Shown here piece after piece: positions 9,697 to 18,644 of a DNA stretch of 64,000 nt (position 1 is its first letter; each line of letters begins with the position of its first letter). The position numbers were made by a program, and so were the translations under genes. The notes below the pieces were generated by a model that was given only the letters and a program-made list of their open reading frames with translations, ran no database searches and was not told where the DNA came from. The stretch covers positions 320,429-384,428 of the forward strand of contig JANQNQ010000009.1 in the NCBI GenBank assembly GCA_028279515.1, given 5' to 3'. The stretch is from Flavobacteriaceae bacterium. Its GTDB lineage: Bacteria; Bacteroidota; Bacteroidia; Flavobacteriales; Flavobacteriaceae.

Positions 9697-11160
9697 ATGA
9701 AAATTTTTATCAAAACAATAATAATGATCATTTTGGGAGGACTTTCTTTCGAAAATGTAGCTGCGCAGAGCGATGCTTTGAAAATTCTCTCAAATGGAAA
9801 CGTAGGAATAGGAACAACAACACCGTCTTCTTTATTAGATGTAAATGGTAATCTAAAAGCAAAAAGTGCAACCTTTACTAGCAATACAACAAGTAATAAT
9901 GCCAACATAGGAGATATGGGCTTTGGAGCCGATTGGGCAGGTTTTGCGCACAAAAATTCTGTGGGAAAAGGACGTTACGGGTTTTTGCATAGTAAAGATG
10001 GCTTCTATTCTTTGATCAATATAAAATCGGGTACAGGTTATATTGCCCTTCGAGTCGATAATTTGAATAAAGTGGTTGTTAAACCCAACGGAAATGTTGG
10101 AATCGGAGTCGATAGTCCTACAAAATCATTGGATATAGGTGGTACTGGCGGAATAAGGATCAACCGAACAGATGGGGCTTCAACCAACAATGAAATTTTA
10201 TTTGCAGACAATGGTCAAATCAGAAGCAGGGATAACAACCATCGTTTGATATTTGATCGAGCAAATAACATCATGGAAATGCGCGAATTCGGAAACATTA
10301 TCTTTTCACCAGGCGCAACCAGTGGAAGCAGGACCCAAAAAGTGGTGATCAAGTCAAACGGATATGTGGGTATCGGAACAGCTAATCCATCCAAAGGTAA
10401 GCTAGAAGTTACTGGATGGTCAAACTATGATTTTTACATTATGGGGGGTCAAGGCAATATAGGGGGTAAGTATAAGTCATACAGAGCTGGTAAAGGCGTT
10501 TGGGGGAGTTCGATCTATGCAGAGGGAAAGATGGTTTCGTTTGCTTTCGTAGTACCTTCAGATTCAAGAATAAAAGAGATAAAGGGACCATCGAACACTA
10601 CGTCGGATCTTAAAAAGCTAAATGAGATTAAAATTACAGATTATCGCTATAAAGATACGTTGGCCAATGGAGATAAATGGTATAAGAAAGTAATTGCTCA
10701 ACAAATTGAGAAAGTATACCCGATTGCCGTGTCAACTTCGATAAATGAGATTCCTGATATCTATAGATCAGCTAGTTTGGAAAATGGATGGGTCAATTTG
10801 TCAATCAATTTAAAGCCAGGTGAAAAAGTATGTCTACTATTCAAAGAAGAAAAAGAGATCTGTGAAGTTATTGAAGTTACAAAAAAAGGTTTTAGAGTGG
10901 ACTCTGATAAAGAAGGAAAAGTGTTTGTATACGGTCGTCAAGTCGAAGATTTTTTAACGGTGGACTACGATGCACTCTCTATGCTCAACATTTCGGCTAC
11001 CCAAGAATTGAGCAAGCAGGTGAATCAACTTCAAAAGAAAAACGCTAAAACCGAAGCGGCATTGACAAAAGCATTGGCAAAGCTCGAAGCGCTCGAAAAC
11101 AAATTGGACAAGCTGATCAAACAGGACGAAGCAATGGTGTTGGACAAAGCTGAAAACTAA
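9697..11160 (+). CDS. Secreted fibre-like protein with peptidase S74-type chaperone domain
   Basis: A signal peptide (about residues 1-23, ending VAAQ) precedes a fibre-like region with three copies of a G-N/Y-V-G-I-G...P motif (for example GNVGIGTTTPSSLLDVNG), typical of tail-fibre-like proteins of Bacteroidota. The C-terminal part begins with PSDSRIKEIKG at about residue 287, the hallmark of the intramolecular chaperone (S74) domain. Ser288 and Lys293 have the spacing of the Ser-Lys pair used for self-cleavage in phage tailspikes. A coiled coil (about 435-480) closes the protein and would trimerise it. It is the last gene of the operon and its stop overlaps the converging gene by four bases. 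Confidence 0.88.
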   Translation: MKIFIKTIIMIILGGLSFENVAAQSDALKILSNGNVGIGTTTPSSLLDVNGNLKAKSATFTSNTTSNNANIGDMGFGADWAGFAHKNSVGKGRYGFLHSKDGFYSLINIKSGTGYIALRVDNLNKVVVKPNGNVGIGVDSPTKSLDIGGTGGIRINRTDGASTNNEILFADNGQIRSRDNNHRLIFDRANNIMEMREFGNIIFSPGATSGSRTQKVVIKSNGYVGIGTANPSKGKLEVTGWSNYDFYIMGGQGNIGGKYKSYRAGKGVWGSSIYAEGKMVSFAFVVPSDSRIKEIKGPSNTTSDLKKLNEIKITDYRYKDTLANGDKWYKKVIAQQIEKVYPIAVSTSINEIPDIYRSASLENGWVNLSINLKPGEKVCLLFKEEKEICEVIEVTKKGFRVDSDKEGKVFVYGRQVEDFLTVDYDALSMLNISATQELSKQVNQLQKKNAKTEAALTKALAKLEALENKLDKLIKQDEAMVLDKAEN

Positions 11161-11579
11161 GACCTTTGTGGTGCAAGTTGAGGTTTCAAACGTACTAAAA
11201 TCGCGTATCCAATAAAGAGTCCGATGATAGAGAAGAGTACGTCATACGGATCATAGGTGTTGTTTCCTCCAAGGTTATGTACTTTGAACTCTTGAAGTAG
11301 CACATAAACGGCAGCAACCAATGTGACAAGTATGTACAAGAAATGATCTTGAATATTTTGTGTTTTATCAAGGAACCTATCACGCAAAACCAGCGCGATG
11401 TAGGTGAGGGTTATAACACCAATAATGGCTTCACACAAATTTGGAAAGGATAGCACAAAGATGTCAATTGGTGCCCAATAATCACCTTTCAACACAGCAG
11501 GTCGTATCAGAAATTTGTTCAAAATGAACAATACGAGAACCAACAATTGAATGCGCACTAACTTTTGAATGTCACTCAT
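11157..11579 (-). CDS. Small integral membrane protein, 140 aa
   Basis: Four hydrophobic segments fill the chain (about residues 8-28, 45-65, 80-97 and 113-131). The motif NNTYDPYDVLFSIIGL before the last helix is reminiscent of VanZ-like proteins, but the similarity is too weak to name the family. Its ATG lies inside the end of the upstream 342-aa gene (eight-base overlap), so the two are translationally coupled. Function is unknown. Confidence 0.75.
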   Translation of the reverse strand: MSDIQKLVRIQLLVLVLFILNKFLIRPAVLKGDYWAPIDIFVLSFPNLCEAIIGVITLTYIALVLRDRFLDKTQNIQDHFLYILVTLVAAVYVLLQEFKVHNLGGNNTYDPYDVLFSIIGLFIGYAILVRLKPQLAPQRS

Positions 11580-12600
11580 GGTTGGTTAACGCTTCAATAT
11601 TGGCTTCAACTTGATCTATGAGATCACCTTTACCGTCGATTTGCGCCAAGAGCACATCGCATTCTTTTGTGATTCCATATATCTTTTGAATACGTTGCTT
11701 TTCTTTAAAGTGGATGGCAATATTGTGTCCTTCCATTTCTTTCACCAACGCCAATTTGTCCACAACTAACGTTTCATCTTCAATGTTTTTGTCTGTGATT
11801 TCTATACGGTCGATGTTCGTTAGGTCAATGGCTGTATCAGCGAACAAGCCATATCTAAGAAACAATGTTTCCTTTGTCAAGGTCACAGGTCTTTTGGTCA
11901 TGGCTTTGGCATGTGCGAAAATCTGAAGCAAGGTGTAAATACTGGTTCCGGTTAGGATCCAGGTGACAATCGCATTCCAATCGATGAGCACTTTGTGCAA
12001 CACAAAAGTTTCCGCTAAGACAATAAAGATGATACCCCCGAAGATCGATAGCACGCCATTTTCTTTATAGTTGGTAAAATCGTTTTCACCTATTTTTTTC
12101 CGCTTCCAAGCGAACAAACTATAATACACCATGGCAATTTCTGATGCGAAAACACTGGCCAGTCTCGGTTTTTCGAGTGTTTCTAAAGCACTTTTTTTGA
12201 TGGTGGTGTAAAAATCTTGTCCGTCAACCGCATGGGCCTGATAGCTTTTTGTAGCTCGGTACACTTTATAAATAATGACCGATAATACCGTAAGCTCAAC
12301 AATCGGAAGCACAAAGTCCTTGATCAGATCTAAATGAAATTGCTGGCGCTCTGGCAATAGCAGAGAGGCAATCACAACACCCAGAACAAATACGGGTACC
12401 ACAGTGATTTTCGGAATGTGCTGCTTCCGGATCAACAAAAAATACACCAACGGGGCCATCAATGTAAGATCATAGGTAATACCAATGGCCAGATCTGGAT
12501 ACTTCACCAAGAATGAACTGGTCGCTAAATACACTGAAAATAGAATGATGAGTAAAGGAAGTCCGAAGGTCAGAAGGTTATTTTTCTTAAGAAATACCAT
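11572..12600 (-). CDS. Membrane protein with a C-terminal PH-like domain, 342 aa
   Basis: The N-terminal half has about four membrane segments (residues 10-110), followed by a soluble linker and two further hydrophobic helices (about 190-235). The last 100 residues (from RPVTLTKETLFLRYGLF) form alternating strands like bacterial PH domains of the type found on membrane proteins. No catalytic residues were recognised. It is divergently transcribed from the MATE gene and coupled to the downstream 140-aa membrane protein. Function is unknown. Confidence 0.75.
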   Translation of the reverse strand: MVFLKKNNLLTFGLPLLIILFSVYLATSSFLVKYPDLAIGITYDLTLMAPLVYFLLIRKQHIPKITVVPVFVLGVVIASLLLPERQQFHLDLIKDFVLPIVELTVLSVIIYKVYRATKSYQAHAVDGQDFYTTIKKSALETLEKPRLASVFASEIAMVYYSLFAWKRKKIGENDFTNYKENGVLSIFGGIIFIVLAETFVLHKVLIDWNAIVTWILTGTSIYTLLQIFAHAKAMTKRPVTLTKETLFLRYGLFADTAIDLTNIDRIEITDKNIEDETLVVDKLALVKEMEGHNIAIHFKEKQRIQKIYGITKECDVLLAQIDGKGDLIDQVEANIEALTNHE

Positions 12601-12670
12601 ACGCTAATAATTACAGAATTGATAGTGCCTTCATAGGGTGTTAAGCAGTTCTGCTTATTTGTCTACTTCT

Positions 12671-12705
12671 TTGTAAGAATGTTACAGATGCATCACGTAT
12701 CTTTG
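12671..12705 (+). promoter_or_regulatory. Putative Bacteroidota promoter of the MATE gene
   Basis: TATCTTTG at 12698-12705 fits the -7 box TAnnTTTG exactly. A TTG at 12671-12673 lies 24 bases upstream, slightly longer than the usual spacing. The gene starts 20 bases downstream of the -7 box. Confidence 0.45.
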
Positions 12706-12724
12706 CCAGCTGAAAAGACCAACA

Positions 12725-14116
12725 ATGTTTTCCCTTAGAGACTACACCAAAGAATTTCGATACAATATCAAACTGGCCGTACCCGTGATCACAGGACTGA
12801 TTGGGCATACGCTAGTACAGTTTGTTGATAATATCATGGTAGGACAATTAGGCTCAGCCGAATTGGCAGCCGTTTCTCTGGGCAATAGTTTCTTGTTCAT
12901 TGCCATGTCTATCGGAATTGGTTTTTCTACAGCGATCACCCCTTTAGTTGCCGAAGCCGATGGCGAAGGAAACACGGCTAAAGGTAAAGCAGCCTTTAAA
13001 CACGGGCTCTTTCTTTGTACCATACTTGGAACTGCACTGTTTTTGATGGTGCTGCTGGCAAAGCCATTAATGTACTTTATGAGTCAACCCGAAGAAGTGG
13101 TAGAACTCGCCATTCCGTATCTGGATATTGTTGCGTTCTCGTTGATTCCGTTGATTGTGTTTCAGGCGTTAAAGCAATTCTCAGACGGACTCTCTGAGAC
13201 CAAGTATCCCATGTTTGCCACCATTGTTGCCAATGTGGTCAATGTGGCAGTCAATTATGTATTGATCTTTGGAAAGCTTGGATTCCCAGAGATGGGCATA
13301 GTAGGTGCAGCTATAGGAACACTGATGTCGCGATTTATCATGGTATTCTTCCTTTGGTTCTTATTCAGAAAGAAGAAGAAGTTTCTGCCCTACGTAACAA
13401 AGCTAAACTTCAGAATCATTGAGAAGTCTGTGTTAAAGAAGATCATGTCACTAGGCTTTCCTTCATCGCTGCAAATGTTGTTTGAAGTAGCCATTTTCAC
13501 AGCCGGAATTTGGTTATCGGGGACATTGGGTAAGAACCCACAGGCAGCCAATCAGATTGCTTTGAACCTTTCGTCCATGACATTTATGTTCGCGATGGGA
13601 CTGGGGGTAGCTTCGATGATCCGAGTGGGCAATCAAAAAGGGATGCAACGCTATAGAGAATTACGCCGTATTGCGTTTTCCATTTTCTTGCTCACCACGT
13701 TGTTGGCGGTTTGTTTTGCACTGATTTTCATTTTGCTCAATGATCAATTACCACTGATGTATGTCGATTTAAAAGACCCTGTAAACTACGCAGATAATAT
13801 AGAAGTGATTACCATTGCTGCTAAACTGTTGATTGTTGCAGCTATCTTTCAGATATCGGATGGTGTTCAGGTGGTTGTGCTAGGCGCCTTACGCGGGTTG
13901 CAAGATGTAAAGATTCCAACCTTGATCACCTTTATTGCCTATTGGTTGATTGGGTTTCCGATATCGTATTACTTAGGGCTACATACCGAATACAAGAGCA
14001 CTGGGATATGGATCGGATTGCTGGCAGGGCTTACAGCTTCGGGCATAATGTTGTATATTCGATTCGACTATCTGACCAAAAAGTTGATTAGACAAAAAGA
14101 AACAGACACGAATTAA
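12725..14116 (+). CDS. MATE-family multidrug efflux transporter (NorM-like)
   Basis: The 463-residue chain has twelve hydrophobic segments in two halves. The N-terminal block (GLIGHTLVQFVDNIMVGQLGS, split by one helix) is the classical MATE signature, and the second half repeats it around residue 245. Members exchange sodium or protons for cationic drugs and dyes across the inner membrane. It follows its own promoter and is probably monocistronic. The substrate cannot be told from sequence. Confidence 0.93.
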   Translation: MFSLRDYTKEFRYNIKLAVPVITGLIGHTLVQFVDNIMVGQLGSAELAAVSLGNSFLFIAMSIGIGFSTAITPLVAEADGEGNTAKGKAAFKHGLFLCTILGTALFLMVLLAKPLMYFMSQPEEVVELAIPYLDIVAFSLIPLIVFQALKQFSDGLSETKYPMFATIVANVVNVAVNYVLIFGKLGFPEMGIVGAAIGTLMSRFIMVFFLWFLFRKKKKFLPYVTKLNFRIIEKSVLKKIMSLGFPSSLQMLFEVAIFTAGIWLSGTLGKNPQAANQIALNLSSMTFMFAMGLGVASMIRVGNQKGMQRYRELRRIAFSIFLLTTLLAVCFALIFILLNDQLPLMYVDLKDPVNYADNIEVITIAAKLLIVAAIFQISDGVQVVVLGALRGLQDVKIPTLITFIAYWLIGFPISYYLGLHTEYKSTGIWIGLLAGLTASGIMLYIRFDYLTKKLIRQKETDTN

Positions 14117-14178
14117 TTCCGCGACCACGTGCCGCTAAAGCTTGGCGTGGTGGTGAAAGCGAAATCATAAATACCTAC

Positions 14179-14406
14179 ATGGAATTACCAAAGTTTTTAC
14201 TCGGAGACAATACGGATCATCCTAATGATATCTTTATTATACATACAGATTTCCCAAGATTCATCATCAATTTGGCCAATGATGAGGTCGAATGGCTCGA
14301 AGACTTTGATCAGCACGATCAAAAGGAATTAGAGAGTGAAGCAGAAAGTTTGATCCAACAAGCCAATGATTTTTATGATCGTGAGATCGAACGCTACGAA
14401 GATTGA
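14179..14406 (+). CDS. Small acidic protein, 75 aa, upstream of the PAP2 gene
   Basis: This is a short, strongly acidic protein with a conserved-looking start (MELPKFLLGDNTDHPNDIF) and a helical, Glu/Asp-rich C-terminal half. It has no signal peptide or membrane segment. The stop codon lies five bases before the ATG of the PAP2 phosphatase, so it is probably co-translated with it. Small proteins of this type sit next to PAP2 genes in other flavobacteria as far as I recall. Function is unknown. Confidence 0.75.
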   Translation: MELPKFLLGDNTDHPNDIFIIHTDFPRFIINLANDEVEWLEDFDQHDQKELESEAESLIQQANDFYDREIERYED

Positions 14407-14411
14407 TACCC

Positions 14412-14996
14412 ATGCTCGAAGAGTTGATCAAATATGATAAAGAATTGTTCCTATTCTTAAACGGATTGGGAACCGAAGGCTGGGATGGGTTTTGGATGAC
14501 GGTGACCAATAAGTTTTCGTCCATTCCGTTGTATGTTGTGCTATTGCTTTTGTGCTTGCGACAATTTGGGTGGAAGGTCACATTGCTCATCATCGTCACC
14601 GTTGCCTTGATGATCACAGCAACCGACCAATTGGCCAATGCATTCAAGTACGGATTTGAGCGTTTACGGCCTTGCAAGGATGAATCGATCAACACGTTGA
14701 TGCGATTGGTAAAACCATCCTGCGGAGGTAAGTTTGGTTACTTCTCGGCACACGCGGCCAACTCCTTTACGGTAGCTACTTTTTTCGGATTGCTCTTCCG
14801 ACAGCATTTTAAAGCATTGCCAATGATTCTTTTAATTTGGGCGTTGCTGGTGGCGTACAGCCGCATCTACATAGGTGTACATTTTCCGTTAGATGTAATC
14901 ACAGGAATCTGCGTCGGACTGCTATTGGGATGGTTGTTTTTTAGGCTGAAAGGCCTCGCGGCCAAGAAATTGCTACCAGAAGATCAGTCTTTCTGA
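14412..14996 (+). CDS. PAP2-family membrane phosphatase
   Basis: The open frame extends back to a TTG at 14403, but the ATG at 14412 (MLEELIKYD) is the better start because it lies just past the upstream stop. All three PAP2 motifs are present: KYGFERLRP, GYFSAHAANSFT and SRIYIGVHFPLDVITG, with the two histidines and the aspartate of the catalytic triad. About five membrane segments are predicted. Such enzymes remove phosphate from undecaprenyl pyrophosphate, phosphatidic acid or lipid A at the periplasmic face. The neighbouring minus-strand operon of envelope glycosylation genes makes undecaprenyl pyrophosphate or lipid A the likely substrate. Confidence 0.9.
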   Translation: MLEELIKYDKELFLFLNGLGTEGWDGFWMTVTNKFSSIPLYVVLLLLCLRQFGWKVTLLIIVTVALMITATDQLANAFKYGFERLRPCKDESINTLMRLVKPSCGGKFGYFSAHAANSFTVATFFGLLFRQHFKALPMILLIWALLVAYSRIYIGVHFPLDVITGICVGLLLGWLFFRLKGLAAKKLLPEDQSF

Positions 14997-15652
14997 TACA
15001 CGAAACTGTTAAGCGGATTCAGGAAGATCAAAAAGAAGATCACGCCAAAAGCCAACTCGTACAATTCCCACTTTCTATCTGCCGGAATGATCGCAACGAT
15101 ACCCGTAGCCAATAAGAAGGCAATGGTATGATGCCACTTTACGATAGGCACAGCAAAGCGATCCGCTAAGTTCTTAAACCACGCCATTCTTCTGTACAGC
15201 AAAGGGGTTACAATCAGGTATAATACCATGACCACCATCAGCAATTGGCTAAAGATAATCTTGTTCAATTTTTTTCCGCCTACGACCAAATTGTGAAGAT
15301 TGGTTTCTTTTTGGGCATTGTTCTCAGTGAAGAACTCACTAGACTCAATTCCGAAGATACGTTGACCCCAAGAGACCTCTTCGCCCGCACCAAATAAGAA
15401 TAGTACGAAAAAGATAAACACACCCAATTTCCAAAGATGGGGTTTCCATTTGCCTAAGCTAAATAATCGATACACCGACAGCAAGCTGATGCAAAGTAGC
15501 ATAAAGGCCGTGCCGTATTCAACAGAGCCATCTTCTTCTGCAAACGAAGTGTTGAACGCTTCAGGAGATGAAATCCCAAGATAAGCTCCGTAGGCAAAGA
15601 TGATAAGTAGTAAAGCGTATCCTAATTTATCTGTTTTGGTCAGGGTATTCAT
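14984..15652 (-). CDS. Integral membrane protein, 222 aa, last gene of glycosylation operon
   Basis: About six hydrophobic segments are present, with a loop carrying GAGEEVSWGQRIFGIESSEF between the third and fourth; this acidic Trp-rich loop looks conserved, but I cannot name the family. Its start overlaps the end of the GT39 gene by four bases (ATGA), so it belongs to that operon. Its stop overlaps the converging PAP2 gene by 13 bases. A role in the same envelope-glycolipid pathway is inferred from context only. Confidence 0.75.
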   Translation of the reverse strand: MNTLTKTDKLGYALLLIIFAYGAYLGISSPEAFNTSFAEEDGSVEYGTAFMLLCISLLSVYRLFSLGKWKPHLWKLGVFIFFVLFLFGAGEEVSWGQRIFGIESSEFFTENNAQKETNLHNLVVGGKKLNKIIFSQLLMVVMVLYLIVTPLLYRRMAWFKNLADRFAVPIVKWHHTIAFLLATGIVAIIPADRKWELYELAFGVIFFLIFLNPLNSFVYQKD

Positions 15653-17283
15653 GGTTGTTTCTTTTTTACTTGGTATTGTTTGGCTACCAATCTATTTTTA
15701 TGACCCCGCTCATCTGGCTTGGCCGTTTTGTTCAGGTCTAAAACCTTGTCTAAGCGAACCTCAAAATCGCTTTCAAAGATACGCTTAAATTCGTCTTCTT
15801 GGTTTTTATTTACCAACACGACAAATGTGGTCTCAACAGGGTATCGTAAGATATCATCGGTCTTAATGCGAGTGATCGGTTTTTCATGCAGCCAAACAAA
15901 CTCGGGAGCAATGCCGTCATACGAATATACTTTTGAGTCGCTTTTATCATACTTGGCAATAGGAGTATATTCATTATTGGTATTGAACGTCTTGGCCAAT
16001 GGAAGTCCGAAGAGCATTAAACAAACCAAAAAGGTAATGGTTAGGTAAAAGACAGCTTTGATCTGTTTTTGGCGCAGTCGCAAAACCATCCAAACACCAA
16101 TAATTGACAACGCTCCAGAGGTTAGAATGTACGCTCCCCATATATCAGACATTTGCTCTTTGAACAAAAAATACCCAGCTACCGGAAATGCCAAGCATAT
16201 CAGCGCAACGAGTCCAAAGTTGAAATACACAGGCCAGGTTTCTCTCTTATCTTTTAAGGCGGAAAATTCTCTGAAAAGGTATTGCAAGTAGAACCCTGTA
16301 TTGAGCGCCAATGGTATCAGCACGGGCATCAGATAGCGCGCCTTTTTCTCCGGAATGATTGAAAGTAAGATCACTGAAAAGATCGTCCAATAGAAGCTGA
16401 AGCGATATGCGGTCTTGTTTTGTACACGGTTTTTCAAATAAGGATATAGCAGTCCCACAAACGCTGGAATCGTCCAAATTCCGGATTGAGTGAAGAAACT
16501 CCAGTAGTAGTAAAACGGACGCACATTGTAGCTGCTCCAGTTTCCAGTTTCCTTAGAGGTTATCGCTTCAAACGTTGCTGGGTCGGCCATACGAACGTAT
16601 AAGAACCACCAAAGCCCCACAACAACAAATAGCAAAATGAAAGTCGCTAAAGCAAACCACTTCCGCTTAAAACTTTTGAATTTAAATGTGAAGGCATACG
16701 CGATGATGAACGGTAAAAACAAGGCGTAGAGTGATACAGGGCCTTTGCTCATAAATGAGCAACCGAGCATCAATCCTGCGAGCGCAGCCCACTTTAGCTG
16801 GGGCCCTTCCTCTTCAAAAAAACGAAATAAGAAATAGATCCCAGTGAGCATGAACCCATGAGTAAAGATATCCCAAGGTGCCTCATTCATAATGCCGATC
16901 ACATAGAAAGAGGTGATGACGATCAGTGCATTAACCAGCGCATGTACAGTGTCTTTTAAAAGTTGTTTTGATAGCAGGAACATCATGATACCTGTAAGCA
17001 TCACAAATAGGGCTGCCGGAAGTCGCAATCCGTATAAACTCTCCATCCCAAAAATAAGCCCTGAGATTGCTGTAAGCCAAGTGGGTAATGGTGGTTTTTG
17101 GTACCGAGGCTCTCCGTTCATGGTAGTGAGCAACCAATTGCCGTCATCAATCATTTCGCGCGCTGTGATGAAATTGCGGGCTTCCATAATGGTCAGGTTC
17201 AAAACATCTAGGTGAAACAAAAGCATCAATCCTGATGCGATGACGATAGCCCAAATAGGATATTTTTCGAGTCTCTTGATCAT
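15649..17283 (-). CDS. GT39-family (ArnT-like) membrane glycosyltransferase
   Basis: The 544-residue protein has about eleven membrane segments and the GT39/ArnT fold: the acidic first periplasmic loop (IMEARNFITA, Glu34 in the place of the catalytic acid), then DDGNWLLTTMNGEPRYQKPP. Family members transfer a sugar from a polyprenyl phosphate donor to lipid A or to proteins in the periplasm. It follows a LAB_N protein and a dolichol-phosphate-mannose-synthase-like GT2 that could supply the donor. The ends of the genes overlap by four bases on both sides. The C-terminal 100 residues form a soluble domain. Confidence 0.9.
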   Translation of the reverse strand: MIKRLEKYPIWAIVIASGLMLLFHLDVLNLTIMEARNFITAREMIDDGNWLLTTMNGEPRYQKPPLPTWLTAISGLIFGMESLYGLRLPAALFVMLTGIMMFLLSKQLLKDTVHALVNALIVITSFYVIGIMNEAPWDIFTHGFMLTGIYFLFRFFEEEGPQLKWAALAGLMLGCSFMSKGPVSLYALFLPFIIAYAFTFKFKSFKRKWFALATFILLFVVVGLWWFLYVRMADPATFEAITSKETGNWSSYNVRPFYYYWSFFTQSGIWTIPAFVGLLYPYLKNRVQNKTAYRFSFYWTIFSVILLSIIPEKKARYLMPVLIPLALNTGFYLQYLFREFSALKDKRETWPVYFNFGLVALICLAFPVAGYFLFKEQMSDIWGAYILTSGALSIIGVWMVLRLRQKQIKAVFYLTITFLVCLMLFGLPLAKTFNTNNEYTPIAKYDKSDSKVYSYDGIAPEFVWLHEKPITRIKTDDILRYPVETTFVVLVNKNQEDEFKRIFESDFEVRLDKVLDLNKTAKPDERGHKNRLVAKQYQVKKKQP

Positions 17284-17900
17284 GCTTGTTTTTTTAATAG
17301 GATCAAGTTTCTAATATAAATGACCGTGCCCAAAATGTGTCCTACGAACAAGACAGGGTCACGTCTCCAGATAGCATATGCCAGAATCATCAATGAGCCA
17401 ATGAGGCTCAAAAGCCAGAAACCAAAAGGTAGGGTAGACTCTTTGTTCTTTTCAGAATACATCCATTGATACACGAAGCGCAGCGTAAAGATCACTTGGG
17501 CGACGCTTCCCCAGATAAGTAACCAGGTTGGGATGGCTTCGTTCTTGAATAATTCTTGAATGTCGTATGCATTGTTATTGTATCCGTAGACCACAATGAG
17601 CAAAGGAAATAGCCACAAAAACCAGCGTAGTGCTTTGGGTGCCTTTTGCCATTCGCCCTGTAATTGCAAGTTTCTGATGTAAATGAAATACGTTAAAGTT
17701 TGTCCTAGCATGATGGCGAAATCATCACGCAACCAACCGTAAACAAAAAGTAGGAAGGAAGCGATCAGACTTAGTTTCCAGAACAAAGAAGGAGTGAGTA
17801 CTTTTTTATTCTTTTCAGAGACGATCCATTGTAGTAAAAGTCTCCCCGAAAAGAGGATCTGTGCCAAGAACCCGATTGCGTATATCAGCCAGTCTTGCAT
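17280..17900 (-). CDS. Duplicated lipid A biosynthesis N-terminal (LAB_N) domain membrane protein
   Basis: Two copies of the LAB_N membrane domain lie in tandem (about residues 6-80 and 127-201). Each has the pattern (A)Q-I/V-x-F-...-R-...-Q-W-...-SEKNK followed by a second half ending in YIRNL. The first copy reads LLLQWIVSEKNKK and the second FVYQWMYSEKNKE. LAB_N domains occur at the N-terminus of some lipid A biosynthesis proteins and alone next to GT2 and GT39 genes, where they are thought to help flip or present lipid-linked sugars. The start abuts the GT2 stop by one base. Confidence 0.88.
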   Translation of the reverse strand: MQDWLIYAIGFLAQILFSGRLLLQWIVSEKNKKVLTPSLFWKLSLIASFLLFVYGWLRDDFAIMLGQTLTYFIYIRNLQLQGEWQKAPKALRWFLWLFPLLIVVYGYNNNAYDIQELFKNEAIPTWLLIWGSVAQVIFTLRFVYQWMYSEKNKESTLPFGFWLLSLIGSLMILAYAIWRRDPVLFVGHILGTVIYIRNLILLKKQA

Positions 17901-18613
17901 TATCCTTTTTTAGCCACTTGGTAATTGATGTACTTTTTCTTCATCCAGAGATAGGCAAAACAATCCATTAATGGGCCTAGCAGTCGATTCCATAGGCCAA
18001 ACTTGGCCTGTCCCGCAATCCTTGGAAAGTGACGTACAGGAATCTGTTTTACTTTTCCTTCCTGTAGCAAGATCATGGCTGGTAAAAAACGATGCAATCC
18101 TTTAAACATTGGGATGCGCTTAGCATAGTCGGCCTTGATCACTTTAAGTGGACACCCCGTATCGTCCATGCCATCATGCGTAAACGCACGTCGAATGCCG
18201 TTGGCGATTTTTGATGACATATTTTTTACGAACGAGTCCTTTCGGTCGGCACGGACACCAGTTACCAGGTCGTATTCGCCGATCTCGGCTAACAGTAGAT
18301 TAAAATCCTCTGGAGCCGTTTGAAGATCCGAATCAATATAACCTACCAATTCGGTATCAGCATGGTCAAATCCCGCTTTTATAGCAGCACTGAGGCCACG
18401 GTTCTCGGCAAATTGAACAAAGGTGAAATCTCCATTTCGTTGGCAGATAGCTTCGATCATTTGCTGACTGTTATCCTTGGATCCATCATTGACAAAAAGC
18501 ACTTTGGTTTTATGCGTGGAAATCTTTATGTAGTCGGTCAATTCCTTTTCAACGCGTTCCAGGTTGTCCTCTTCGTTATAGACCGGTACAATGATGGTGA
18601 ATTTGTAATCCAT
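17900..18613 (-). CDS. GT2 glycosyltransferase, polyprenyl-phosphate sugar synthase type
   Basis: The frame extends back to 18703, but that part would run into meaB, so the ATG at 18613 (MDYKFTIIVPVYNEE) is preferred. The GT-A fold is clear: IIVPVYNEEDNL, FVNDGSKDNS and the metal-binding DSDLQ. The length of 237 residues, with no large membrane domain, resembles polyprenyl-phosphate mannose or glucose synthases that load a sugar onto a lipid carrier at the cytoplasmic face. With the LAB_N and GT39 genes downstream it forms a donor-synthesis, translocation and transfer set. The attached sugar is unknown. Confidence 0.9.
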   Translation of the reverse strand: MDYKFTIIVPVYNEEDNLERVEKELTDYIKISTHKTKVLFVNDGSKDNSQQMIEAICQRNGDFTFVQFAENRGLSAAIKAGFDHADTELVGYIDSDLQTAPEDFNLLLAEIGEYDLVTGVRADRKDSFVKNMSSKIANGIRRAFTHDGMDDTGCPLKVIKADYAKRIPMFKGLHRFLPAMILLQEGKVKQIPVRHFPRIAGQAKFGLWNRLLGPLMDCFAYLWMKKKYINYQVAKKG

Positions 18614-18644
18614 GTGTTCGTTTGAAATGATCAGGCAAAGGTAA

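Noticed and set aside
14122..14151. Inverted repeat around CCACG and CGTGG after the MATE gene
   Set aside because: The stem has a two-base bulge and no T run follows on either strand, so it is not a convincing terminator.
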